A DNA stretch of 64,000 nt from Bacillus sp. B15-48. GTDB taxonomy: Bacteria; Bacillota; Bacilli; Bacillales; Cytobacillaceae. The DNA is taken from contig NZ_WOFU01000009.1 in the NCBI RefSeq assembly GCF_016879755.1, positions 1-64,000 on the forward strand, given 5' to 3'. Within the stretch, counting starts at the first letter, position 1. The number at the start of each line of letters is the position of its first letter. Below are positions 19,043 through 27,174 of the stretch, piece by piece. Under the pieces are notes generated by a model that was given only the letters and a program-made list of their open reading frames with translations, did not search any database and was not told where the DNA came from. Made by a program: the position numbers and the translations under genes.

Positions 19043-19052
19043 TTGTATACAA
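19043..19052. promoter_or_regulatory. Candidate GntR/FCD operator 3 (autoregulatory)
   Basis: TTGTATACAA is a perfect 10-base palindrome ending 22 bases before the GntR start codon, overlapping the expected promoter. Such sites are typical for FadR-type GntR proteins and imply autorepression. Confidence 0.6.
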
Positions 19053-19074
19053 TTAATTACAGTGAGGTGATCTT

Positions 19075-19749
19075 ATGGATCCGTATACTTTTATTAAGGA
19101 CGCAATTATTACAGGGAAATACGAGCCTGGGGAAAGATTAACGGAAGAATTCTTAGCAAAAGAGTCCAATGTTAGCCGTACACCAATACGCGAAGCTATT
19201 AAACAATTAGAGTACGAAGGGTTAATTACACCGTTGAAAAGAGGGATTACTGTCCGAAGCTTTTCAAAAGAAGATATCCACCAAATTTATGGTCTACGGG
19301 CTTTGTTAGAAAGTTATGCAGGTAGTCAAGCTGCTCAAAACCGAGACGATGATGACCTAAACAACATGATGGACGCGAATGCTAAATACACGGAGGTGAT
19401 TAATCGAAACTTACAAAACCGTGACATGAAAAGTATTTATGATATTGTAAAGGTAAATTCAGTCTTTCATGAAACAGTTTTAGCCGCATCCAAGAATGAA
19501 CATCTTCGTTTTCATCTCTCCAAAGTAGTAGTAATCCCACTTGTTTTCCGTTCGTTTTATTGGTATGACGAAAATCAATTAAAACACTCCTTAGAAGCTC
19601 ATCAAATTATCGTTAGAGCAATTCAAAACCAAGATACAGAGAGAGCCAAAATTGCCATGCAAGAGCATATCTACAAAGGTCGGGATCATGTATTAAAACA
19701 TTACGATAAATTAAAAAGGAAATTTCGAAAGGGGAATGAAGATGATTAA
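19075..19749 (+). CDS. GntR-family regulator with FCD ligand domain
   Basis: 224 residues behind GTGAGGTGATCTT. The N-terminal winged helix reads GKYEPGERLTEEFLAKESNV, then SRTPIREAIKQLEYEGLI. The FCD domain follows, with IYGLRALLESYAG, a metal-site FHETVLAASKN and the late SLEAHQIIVRAI. FCD proteins usually repress and are released by a small carboxylic acid. It overlaps the HMGL-family gene and faces the CoA-transferase operon, so it is the likely local regulator. The ligand is presumably a pathway acid. Confidence 0.9.
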   Translation: MDPYTFIKDAIITGKYEPGERLTEEFLAKESNVSRTPIREAIKQLEYEGLITPLKRGITVRSFSKEDIHQIYGLRALLESYAGSQAAQNRDDDDLNNMMDANAKYTEVINRNLQNRDMKSIYDIVKVNSVFHETVLAASKNEHLRFHLSKVVVIPLVFRSFYWYDENQLKHSLEAHQIIVRAIQNQDTERAKIAMQEHIYKGRDHVLKHYDKLKRKFRKGNEDD

Positions 19750-20626
19750 AATTTGTGAAGTAGGCCCTCGTGATGGATTGCAAAACGAAAAGAAGATTCT
19801 AACAACTGATCAGAAAGTTGAATTAATCGAACAATTAGTTGCTTCAGGAATTAAGAAGATTGAAGCTGTTGCGTTTGTGAATCCGAAAATAGTTCCGCAA
19901 ATGGCTGACGCTGAGGAAGTCATGAAGCGAGTACCTATAGTAGATGGGGTAACATATGCTGGTCTTGTCCTTAGTCGCTCAGGTTTAAAGAGGGCTCTAA
20001 GTACTAATGTAGATATCCTTCATGTTGTTACTGCTACTAGTGATGATTTTAATTATAGAAATGCCAGAAGAACAGTTAACGAATCAGTAGAAGAGTTAAC
20101 AGTAGTCATTCAAGAAGGCGTACATTCAGGAAAAGTTGTAAATGGTGTATTAGGAACCTCTTTTGGTTGTCCTTTTGCGGGGGAAGTGCCCGTTGATCGT
20201 GTAATGAAAGTAGCAGAAGCATTTATAAAAGCTGGGGCAGAAGAAATTACACTTGCAGATACAACTGGAATGGCAAATCCAAAACAGGTAACAGAAGTTG
20301 TTAACACATTTAACAATAACTTCGGAAATTCCATTAAAATAGGTCTGCATTTCCATAATACAAGAGGCCTTGGAATTGTAAATGCACTGGCTGGATATCA
20401 AGCAGGAGTTCGCTGTTTTGATTCTTCGATCGCCGGACTCGGCGGTTGTCCATTTGCACCCAAAGCAGTTGGTAACGTCTGTACAGAAGATTTAGTTAAT
20501 ATGTTTGAACAAATGGGCGAACCTACCAATACCGATTTAAATAAACTAATAGAAACTGCTCAATGGATGGAAACACAAATGGGACGTCCTTTAGATGGCA
20601 TGTTAATGAAAATGGGAATTGCCTAA
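19742..20626 (+). CDS. HMG-CoA lyase family enzyme
   Basis: 294 residues from ATG 19742 (AAAGGGG upstream); an in-frame ATG at 19736 is too close to that site. It is a TIM-barrel of the HMGL-like family: CEVGPRDGLQNE (catalytic Arg/Asp), AFVNPKIVPQMADAEEVM, the metal ligands LHFHNTRGLG and the mobile loop GLGGCPFAPKAVGNVCTED with the active Cys. HMG-CoA lyase cleaves HMG-CoA to acetoacetate and acetyl-CoA; relatives cleave citramalyl-CoA. Given the LeuCD and CoA-transferase genes next door and the absence of an HMG-CoA-forming route, a citramalyl-CoA-type substrate is plausible. Confidence 0.88.
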   Translation: MIKICEVGPRDGLQNEKKILTTDQKVELIEQLVASGIKKIEAVAFVNPKIVPQMADAEEVMKRVPIVDGVTYAGLVLSRSGLKRALSTNVDILHVVTATSDDFNYRNARRTVNESVEELTVVIQEGVHSGKVVNGVLGTSFGCPFAGEVPVDRVMKVAEAFIKAGAEEITLADTTGMANPKQVTEVVNTFNNNFGNSIKIGLHFHNTRGLGIVNALAGYQAGVRCFDSSIAGLGGCPFAPKAVGNVCTEDLVNMFEQMGEPTNTDLNKLIETAQWMETQMGRPLDGMLMKMGIA

Positions 20627-20873
20627 GGACTATTTTAAATCGATTAACGATTCTCTTTCAAACGTAATTTCGGATGTAATACGATTCAAATGACAAACCT
20701 CAAATTGAGGAAATATTATTATTGAACCGTTTAACTAAATTAAAATATTCATATTATCGTGCCCCTTTTATAATAGTGGTTCATATTGAGTCTAATAGAT
20801 TATTAATAGATTAAATTGAGGATTGGACTATTCTAATCCTCTTTGTATTCACTGTTTCAAAATATAGAAATGA
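20627..20873. other. Intergenic with small palindrome
   Basis: No gene. Contains CCTCAAATTGAGG at 20698-20710, a perfect 6-1-6 palindrome of unknown role, and the terminator at 20818. Confidence 0.4.
20818..20846 (+). terminator. Probable terminator after the HMGL gene
   Basis: GAGGATT pairs with AATCCTC around a 10-base loop, followed by TTTG. Confidence 0.5.
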
Positions 20874-21353
20874 TTACCAAGAGATGTCATCCCTTGACAT
20901 TGGGGTCCCCCACCGATTTAACGCTTTACTACGGTGGGGGACTGACCCCAATGACCGTGGAATGTTAGCTTTTGGACCAAACAAGGTTTTGTTCAACATT
21001 TCAAAATCAAGATACTTTATTATTTTCTCATTAGCTTCTTCTGGTGTTAACAAAGCATAGTAATCCCCATATTGAGTATGGCAAATTTTCAAATCTAAAT
21101 GTGCCAATCTTTCTATTTCTACTATCCAGGAAGCATCAAACCATCTCTCAAATCGAATGGGAAAAAGGGCCAGTTGCTTTGGATTGTTTTCATTCATATG
21201 ATAAGAGAGGACGTCTATCATTAATTGCACTATTTCCCTGTGTTCGTTCTCAAGTTCATCAAACATTTTAATTAATTCTTGTTTATAACTAAAGCATTCA
21301 AATGATTTTGCTTTATAAATTGCTTGTTTTAGAATCTTGATAGTATTTATCAA
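20874..21353 (-). CDS. Hypothetical protein with repeat-derived C-terminus
   Basis: 159 residues, soluble, helical, no recognised domain. The last 30 or so residues (from about IPRSLGSVPHRSKALNRWG) are translated from a dispersed hairpin repeat and are not ancestral. The genuine protein ends near KTLFGPKAN, so the gene is probably truncated at its 3' end. Confidence 0.45.
   Translation of the reverse strand: MINTIKILKQAIYKAKSFECFSYKQELIKMFDELENEHREIVQLMIDVLSYHMNENNPKQLALFPIRFERWFDASWIVEIERLAHLDLKICHTQYGDYYALLTPEEANEKIIKYLDFEMLNKTLFGPKANIPRSLGSVPHRSKALNRWGTPMSRDDISW
20898..20952. repeat. Dispersed hairpin repeat, copy B (inverted variant)
   Basis: GGGGTCCCCCACC and GGTGGGGGACTGACCCC arms around AACGCTTTACT, in the opposite orientation to copies A, C, D and E. 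It forms the 3' end of the 159-residue ORF. Confidence 0.7.
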
Positions 21354-21909
21354 TTTTATCCACCCTAATTCAATTTATCATTAATATTTGAAGATTGAAT
21401 CGTCTACACTTAACTGGACAAAAAAATTTAGGTGCAAGTAGACTAATACCAAAATGTGGATATAATGCCTAATCATAAGTGATCTACCCTAGAAACTTTA
21501 TACGAGTGGTAGCATGATACCCTAGGCTGGCAATGCCGATGTTGTAACACCTGTCTTCTCGGCAGGGAACTCATGTCCGCAGAGAACTCCGTGTCAAAAT
21601 TCGGTTGTCTTCCGCACCCAATTCCATTTTTGTATAATCAAGTAAGAGGACGTAAGATTTTCTTAAAGCAAATACTTAGTCTAAAGCTGATTACGCTCTG
21701 TAAACATATAAACCTTTACTTTATCAACAGTTAGATATTCACTATCCTCTTTGAGCTTATCATCCTTGTCCACCCAGAACACTATTTTCCATTATTTTAA
21801 ATGGCTCATCAAATATAAATGAAAATGCAAATTCTACTTGATTTATTACCATTTACTTCAATTGTATGCTACCTAAAATAAAATTCTATAAAACAACAGA
21901 ATAACTTTG
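21354..21909. other. Gene-free 550-base stretch, unassigned
   Basis: No ORF of note. The part 21400-21660 has higher GC and short internal complementarity (TACCCTAG/CTAGGGTA-like) and may be the end of a mobile element, but I cannot name one. Confidence 0.2.
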
Positions 21910-22464
21910 TTAGCCTTTATCTATTTCCTGCTTCTCCATTTTTTCTTTCAAAAAGTCCTTAGAAATCCACTCCTGACTTTTTTCATCAAAAGTTACTTCA
22001 AAGACTTTATTTTTATCACCTTTGGATTTCTGTGCTTCAAGGTGTGTTAATATTTTATCCATTGCCCTATCCAATTCATCTGAATCCTTCAACCCATCAA
22101 TTTTAAAAAAGTAATCATCGGTTTTAAGGTTTGCCCTTACACTTAGCGTAACTTCTTTTTCTTCAATATCTCTTGGTGTTATTTTCGAATATTTTTTTCC
22201 ACGTGTTGTAAGCCAAACCTTCTTAACCATGAGCTTTATTGCATCCCAGGCCGCATTAGTTCCAATTGATTGAACAAATGAGGATACAAGCGATGCCTCT
22301 AAGTAAAATGAAATAACCCCACTTATTTCATCAAAGCTTGCTTGCGGTCTCCCCTCATAATCATACGTTTCAAAATAAATATCATGTTTAGTCATTAGTC
22401 TTCTAAGATAATCAATATCCTCATTTGGAATAGCTCCACCTAAATAACGTAAACCAACTTTCAT
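21910..22464 (-). CDS. Hypothetical protein
   Basis: 184 residues starting at ATG 22464 behind GGGGGG. One moderately hydrophobic stretch around residues 50-85 (VISFYLEASLVSSFVQSIG) precedes a charged C-terminus rich in Lys/Glu. No family recognised. It stands alone, with remnants on both sides. Confidence 0.55.
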   Translation of the reverse strand: MKVGLRYLGGAIPNEDIDYLRRLMTKHDIYFETYDYEGRPQASFDEISGVISFYLEASLVSSFVQSIGTNAAWDAIKLMVKKVWLTTRGKKYSKITPRDIEEKEVTLSVRANLKTDDYFFKIDGLKDSDELDRAMDKILTHLEAQKSKGDKNKVFEVTFDEKSQEWISKDFLKEKMEKQEIDKG

Positions 22465-22573
22465 TAAATCCCCCCATATATTCCAAATATTACCATAAGG
22501 ACCTTAATTGCTAAATCCCCTAATTATTATAAAGGAAAGTAACATTAGTCAAAACCAATGTATCTCATCAATT

Positions 22574-22800
22574 TTATTTCTTAGCAACAAGTCCTTCAAA
22601 TTTTTCATAATTCACCTTTAACTCCATCATCAAAATCTATTTCAATTTGCATATCCGCCATATGGTGTAGTAATTCATCGGATGTTTTCACAATTTTCTT
22701 TTCAAGAGATTATAGTTCTTTCTTGTAACTCGTTCCTGTGCGTTGCGATCCCAAGAGTAGACAATTATAAATTCGGATTTCTTCATTGTTGTAAGTGCCT
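22574..22800 (-). pseudogene. C-terminal tail of a DNA-methylase-like protein
   Basis: The minus strand reads RIYNCLLLGSQRTGTSYKKEL, a stop, then LEKKIVKTSDELLHHMADMQ, IEIDFDDGVK and, after a frameshift, NYEKFEGLVAKK. An I-D-x-D-D-G-V-K-x-N-Y tail is characteristic of the last residues of large class I DNA methyltransferases such as PglX/Eco57I-like proteins. Only about 60 residues remain, with a stop and a frameshift. Confidence 0.4.
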
Positions 22801-23025
22801 AACACCCCCCGGATAATCTTGTTTCACAAAAAGTGTTTCACAGATTCGTTTTTTCCATATTAAACCTCTATCTTTTACAATTACAGTCGGTTGATATGGA
22901 AATGCTAAATTCCAAAAATAAGCCTTGGCAGCAGCTAAGGATTAAAAAGGGGCAAAAAACAATATACAATTTCCAGATGGTACCTGTGACAATCCCCTTC
23001 TTGCCCTCTATAGATTCTAAATAAG

Positions 23026-23146
23026 AAGTATTTCCAGCTGTTCATTAATGTCCCTGCCCTCATAATAAACAGATAAAGGTAACAGTTTTGATTTTTTCTC
23101 TTTTGGGACATAGGAAACAGAAATGATCAACAGGTATTGGGCAATA
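23026..23146 (-). pseudogene. ParE/RelE-type toxin remnant 1
   Basis: Decayed minus-strand frames give VDHFCFLCPKREKIKTVTFI and GRDINEQLE, collinear with PVDNFLDFYIPKDEDHAVTI and GRDIDEQL in the second remnant at 24160. No intact start or antitoxin. Confidence 0.45.
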
Positions 23147-23257
23147 CAATGGTAAGTAATGAACATGAATTTCCCATCCATGTCACCTCTACCAATCTAT
23201 AAACTATACTGTCTACACTTCATAGTTTATAAAGAATTTATCGTCGAATATGTTAGA

Positions 23258-24004
23258 ATGAAATCTAGTATTTCAAAATGGACGGTGCGATTATTGGGAA
23301 ATGTGAAATTGAAAGAGATAGATTTGTATGAACCAATTAATAAGTATTTTAAGCGTAAAGGCTACGAGGTGTACGGGGAGGTTAAAGACTGTGATATGGC
23401 AGCCATTAAAGATGACCTACTCATACTTGTGGAATTAAAACTTAACTTAACCGTAGAACTACTCATTCAAGCAACGAAACGACAACGGGTGTCGGAGCAT
23501 GTATATGTGGCCATACCGAAACCGAAAAAGCACAACCCCCGTTCAAAAAAATGGCGAGATACGTGTCACTTACTCCGGAGGTTAGAATTAGGATTAATAC
23601 TCGTTTCCTTTACGGAAAAGCAAAGACGAGTGGAAATCATTATAGAGCCAACACCTTTTCACCGTCCGATTAGTATGGGTAAAGCCAAATACCTTAGACA
23701 AGCAATCATAAAAGAAATAAATGGTCGAAGTGCGGATTATAATATAGGTGGTTCTAGCAGAAAACAGATTATGACTGCTTATCGGGAAAACTGCATCCAA
23801 ATTGCCAGTTATCTAGAGGAACATGGTGAACTATCCCCTAAGCAGTTATCGCAAATGGGAACAGGAACGAAAACGCAATCGATATTAAGTAAAAACTATT
23901 ATGGTTGGTTTATTCGAGTGAAGCGAGGTATTTATATACTGAGTGAAAAGGGAAAAACGGAATTACAGCAATACCCTGAGCTGGTGGAGTATTACCGTTC
24001 ATAG
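23258..24004 (+). CDS. DUF2161 family putative PD-(D/E)XK phosphodiesterase
   Basis: About 248 residues from ATG 23258; GTG 23303 is an alternative closer to the conserved LKEIDLYEPINKYFKRKGYE opening. The core YGEVKDCDMAAIKDDLLILV followed by ELK gives the D-x(n)-E-x-K nuclease-like signature. The C-terminal part, from HGELSPKQLSQMG to SKNYYGWFIRVKRGIYILSE, looks like a winged helix. A role in nucleic acid cleavage is inferred from the motif; no member is firmly characterised to my knowledge. It is flanked by ParE remnants. Confidence 0.75.
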   Translation: MKSSISKWTVRLLGNVKLKEIDLYEPINKYFKRKGYEVYGEVKDCDMAAIKDDLLILVELKLNLTVELLIQATKRQRVSEHVYVAIPKPKKHNPRSKKWRDTCHLLRRLELGLILVSFTEKQRRVEIIIEPTPFHRPISMGKAKYLRQAIIKEINGRSADYNIGGSSRKQIMTAYRENCIQIASYLEEHGELSPKQLSQMGTGTKTQSILSKNYYGWFIRVKRGIYILSEKGKTELQQYPELVEYYRS

Positions 24005-24159
24005 TTGCCAACCAATCTAAGGGCAGTCCCTAATCTATTGTTTCGCTGGGGACCGCCCTGTATCTCTCCATGGAAAAAGGTGCCAGTCCCCCATTGTGCC
24101 ATGTCCAGAGAATATGTGGCAACACCTGAGATGCTAGTGAGTTTTTAAAAGATTAATCC
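24005..24159. repeat. Imperfect copies of the AGTCCCC hairpin family
   Basis: GGGCAGTCCC near 24021 and GGGGACCGCCC near 24049 form a degenerate stem, followed by GGTGCCAGTCCCCC near 24082. They look like worn relatives of the dispersed hairpin repeat. Confidence 0.4.
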
Positions 24160-24345
24160 TATTTAATTTTACCATTACTACGATTAGTAATCTCATCTTT
24201 CTTCATCAGCTGTTCATCGATGTCCCTGCCTCCATACATTACACGGATTATGGTAACTGCATGGTCTTCATCTTTTGGGATATAGAAATCCAAAAAGTTA
24301 TCAACAGGCATCTGGCATAGTTCCCTGCTATAAGAAAGAAATATT
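24160..24345 (-). pseudogene. ParE/RelE-type toxin remnant 2
   Basis: The minus strand reads ELCQMPVDNFLDFYIPKDED, then HAVTIIRVMYGGRDIDEQL. The V-T-I-I-R-V-x-x-G-x-R-D-I core is the C-terminal strand and catalytic Arg region of ParE/RelE toxins. The N-terminal half and any antitoxin gene are missing. Confidence 0.6.
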
Positions 24346-24424
24346 TTTTAAGCATGGAAAGGCTCTTTAATAATACTGCGAAGATGACTAAAGGAGAAAA
24401 ACATCAATACATTGTTTTTTGAAA

Positions 24425-24550
24425 CTACTCCCCAAGCGATTGATACTCTGCTGCAAGACCTTTTTGAACGCCTGGTCGTTTCGCAATGCGATGAGCCCAT
24501 TCCAAGAGATGAGTATATTCATCCATGTTTAAAAATTTATAAGAGCCTTC
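24425..24550 (-). pseudogene. Glutathione S-transferase C-terminal remnant
   Basis: About 40 residues, FLNMDEYTHLLEWAHRIAKR then PGVQKGLAAEYQSLGE, match the terminal helices of GST proteins (V-x-E-Y-x-x-L-x-x-W-x-x-x-I-x-x-R-P-A-V). The rest is absent and the frame upstream runs into a GGGACAAG hairpin repeat. Confidence 0.55.
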
Positions 24551-24561
24551 ATACAATTTTC

Positions 24562-24590
24562 CTGGGACAAGAGGGACAGTCCCTTGTCCC
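24562..24590. repeat. GGGACAAG/CTTGTCCC hairpin
   Basis: GGGACAAG and CTTGTCCC form an 8-bp stem around AGGGACAGTCC. It lies where the GST remnant begins and is related in style to other short GTCCC hairpins in the window. Confidence 0.45.
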
Positions 24591-24611
24591 GCGCAATGAG
24601 CAGATAACTCA

Positions 24612-24646
24612 ATAAAAAACAAAAAAGCCCTGCAGATTTCCCTACA
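24612..24646 (-). terminator. Terminator of the VOC gene
   Basis: On the minus strand, CCTGTAG and CTGCAGG flank a short loop and are followed by GCTTTTTTG. Confidence 0.55.
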
Positions 24647-24744
24647 GGACCATCACCATTTCGGATTGTAAAAATTTGGTGGGACATGGAGCCTGTCCCC
24701 TCGCCCCTCAATCTTTTTACAATCATTTTTGTATTTAGAACGTT

Positions 24745-25125
24745 TTATTTCTTACGCTTTACTTCGATTCGATAGCCATCAGGGTCAGTAACAAAGAAGT
24801 AAGAAGGTGTTCCACCTGAAAGTCCTCTCAATTCACCTGTTTCATAAGAAGAAGCTTTACAAATTTTATGCATTTCTTCTAAATCATTTACTGTTACGCC
24901 TAAATGACTGAAACCATTTCCTATAACATATGGATCTGCATCATAATTGTAAGTAAGTTCTATTTGTACTGAAGAACCTGGTGAATTCAAATAGATTAAA
25001 TCAAATTTATCTTCAGGGAATTCTCTGCGACTGGCTACTTCAAAATCAAAAAGCCCAGTATAAAAATCTAAAGTAGCATCAATGTCTCTAACACGTAAAC
25101 AAATTTCAACGAGGACTTGGTCCAT
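24745..25125 (-). CDS. VOC (glyoxalase I-like) family protein
   Basis: 126 residues, one paired beta-alpha-beta-beta-beta unit typical of lactoylglutathione-lyase-like proteins: CLRVRDIDATLDFYTGLFDF, IELTYN, FSHLGVTVNDLEEM and FFVTDPDGYRIEV. Candidate metal ligands are the Glu residues in VEICL, IELTYN and RIEVK and the His in FSHLG. Small-molecule (aldehyde or antibiotic) detoxification is typical; the substrate cannot be told. It stands alone. Confidence 0.8.
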   Translation of the reverse strand: MDQVLVEICLRVRDIDATLDFYTGLFDFEVASRREFPEDKFDLIYLNSPGSSVQIELTYNYDADPYVIGNGFSHLGVTVNDLEEMHKICKASSYETGELRGLSGGTPSYFFVTDPDGYRIEVKRKK

Positions 25126-25520
25126 TTTATCTTCCTCCGTAATTTTATTGATTCTATCTTACCATAGATACTATATAAGTACATTTGATTCGATTGAATA
25201 AAGTTAATTGTTATTTAAAATGGTTATTACTGATTTAAAACAGTATCTTAATTCCGACATACCTTATAAGCATCTATCGCATTATTAGAAAATGATAAGA
25301 CGTTAGAAACAGTTCATTCATGTGGAGTGCTGTTCACTACTCGTAAGAAAAGATAAATAAGGGATGTAACCGTGAGTAAGAGCCTTTTCTAAGTAGAAAG
25401 GCTCTTTAATAATACTGTATGATACAGAATAGATAGGGTTTATCCAAAAAAGTTATTTACTAAAACTCAGGCTTCAACAATCGCACTCTTTAATGGAATA
25501 ACCTAGATATGGCCTCAGCC
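25126..25520. other. Intergenic; terminator-like hairpin
   Basis: No gene. At 25379-25410 AAGAGCCTTT and AAAGGCTCTT form a 10-bp stem. The right arm plus following bases (25396-25417) repeat exactly at 24357-24378. Confidence 0.5.
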
Positions 25521-25967
25521 TTAAAATGGGTTAATATGTTGTGTAACTAAATAACTCTCGGCGTGCCTCATGGTGTTGTGCCAATAAATGGTTCCGCCAA
25601 AAGCATGATTGATAAAGCGCGGGCACATAAGTTGTTCCTTGATAGATTCTCGCTGGGACATCAATCGTGAAGCTGGTGCCATCGACGTAAACGGTGCGAG
25701 AATCGGGATGAAGCAAGAGTTCACGTTCCCCACGTATGATCTCGTAATACTTCTATCATTTTGATCCCAGTTCACTTCTGAATCAAGTATTTCTGAAACA
25801 GCCGGTAACGGAATAAGCATTCTCCCATTTTCAATTTTTCCATTTTTGTCAATCGCGGTCAACTTTATTCGCGCAAAGGTTTCCATCGGATTGCTACATG
25901 GCAGCGTAATAGTCAAAAACAGCGCTCTAACACAGTTATTGCTTTTATCACAATTTTCCCCTGCCAT
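25521..25967 (-). pseudogene. Copper-amine-oxidase-like stalk domain protein, frameshifted
   Basis: Two frames together give a stalk domain: GRMLIPLPAVSEILDSEVNW, then LLHPDSRTVYVDGTSFTIDV and ARIYQGTTYVPA, returning to FINHAFGGTIYWHN. At least two frameshifts lie between 25640 and 25760. The domain is found in secreted cell-wall proteins of Bacillaceae. No signal peptide remains. Confidence 0.65.
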
Positions 25968-26039
25968 ATTCTATTATTCAAGTAGAGATGATCTCCATTA
26001 TATACAAAACGAGTTCAATGCCTTTTAACATTAAACTCG

Positions 26040-26445
26040 TTTTTTATGTAGGTGTCTGGCATGCCCCGGAATGTTGACAGAGGATTTACTCTGTTGATGA
26101 AATATTGAAATACGTCTAGAAGCTTTTCGTTATCTACTGTGCGAATTCCCATGGATGCCTAGTCTAGTAGTAGGTAGATTTGTCCTTCTTAATTGGGTGT
26201 GGCCCCTTCCATTGTCAGAATTACCCCCTATAAAGTGCTATGTGGACTTTTACATCTGCTACTTTCCAGCGGTTATCTTCGTGAAAAAGGGTCAGTCCCC
26301 CAGCGAAGTAAAGCGTTACTCCACCGGGGACTGACCCCGAATACCCAATGGTTAGCCATTACTCTTACAATACCAGTAAAAAACAGCCTAGACCTACATC
26401 TAGACTGTGAAAAATAATCAGACTAAAAGTAACCCATCCAACTGT
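26040..26445. other. Gene-free stretch with a hairpin repeat
   Basis: No supported gene; holds repeat copy C. Confidence 0.5.
26285..26345. repeat. Dispersed hairpin repeat, copy C
   Basis: AAAGGGTCAGTCCCCCAGCG, then AAGTAAAGCGTTACT and CCACCGGGGACTGACCCC. It is nearly identical to copies D and E. Confidence 0.85.
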
Positions 26446-27174
26446 TTACCTCAATTCTTGATAGATTTCCTTTTTCCATCGTAAAAACTCTTCCGATAAC
26501 AGGATGGATTCTTCCCGTGGACGCGGAAACGGAATCTTAAATTCTCGCTTCACGGTCGCCGGGTTGCTTGTAAGGACGATAATTCGGTCCGATAGAAAGA
26601 TAGCCTCTTCAATACTATGCGTCACAAACAGAACAGAGCGACGATTTTGGCCCCAGATGTGTAATAGCCATTTTTGCATTTCTAACCGCGTCAACTCATC
26701 TAGTGCCGAAAATGGCTCATCGAGGCAAATAAAAGATTGGGGACTGAGCAGACTTCGAACAAACGCAACCCGTTGGCGCATTCCACCTGACAGTTGATGG
26801 GGATACGCATTCTCATAACCTGCTAACCCTGCTTTTTCAAGCATGGCCCGTGCCTTCTGTTCGTCTGGTTTCCCAAACAGCTCACTGCCAAGCACGACAT
26901 TTTTTAAAATCGTCCTCCATGGAAATAAGGACGGGCTCTGTGGCGTATAGCTAATCGAACCACGTTTCCCGGTGATCTTTTCCCCATCCAAATAAAAATC
27001 TCCCGCATCTGGTTCATACATGCCACCAATTAAATGAAATAATGTACTTTTCCCACTTCCAGATGGACCGAGTAACGAGACAAACTCACCATCTTCCACT
27101 GTAAAGGTGATATCTTCCAGTACCGTTTTCTTATCAAAGGATTTCGTGATATTTTTTACGATGAGCTGGCTCAT
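26446..27174 (-). CDS. thiZ: ABC transporter ATPase, thiamine-precursor uptake (ThiZ type)
   Basis: 242 residues with Walker A GPSGSGKST, Q-loop TPQSPSLFPWR, signature LSGGMRQRV, Walker B FICLDEPFSALDELT and the switch VTHSIEEAIFL. It belongs to the nitrate/taurine/pyrimidine importer class. It overlaps the permease gene by 4 bases and is the last gene of a four-gene operon behind a TPP riboswitch, which points to a thiamine pyrimidine (HMP or degradation product) importer. Confidence 0.88.
   Translation of the reverse strand: MSQLIVKNITKSFDKKTVLEDITFTVEDGEFVSLLGPSGSGKSTLFHLIGGMYEPDAGDFYLDGEKITGKRGSISYTPQSPSLFPWRTILKNVVLGSELFGKPDEQKARAMLEKAGLAGYENAYPHQLSGGMRQRVAFVRSLLSPQSFICLDEPFSALDELTRLEMQKWLLHIWGQNRRSVLFVTHSIEEAIFLSDRIIVLTSNPATVKREFKIPFPRPREESILLSEEFLRWKKEIYQELR

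Larger units (their letters stand above)
18701..19074. other. Divergent promoter region
   Basis: AT-rich 374-base region between the CoA-transferase operon (minus) and the GntR/HMGL unit (plus). It holds two TGTATACA-core palindromes, at 18898 and 19043. Confidence 0.6.
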
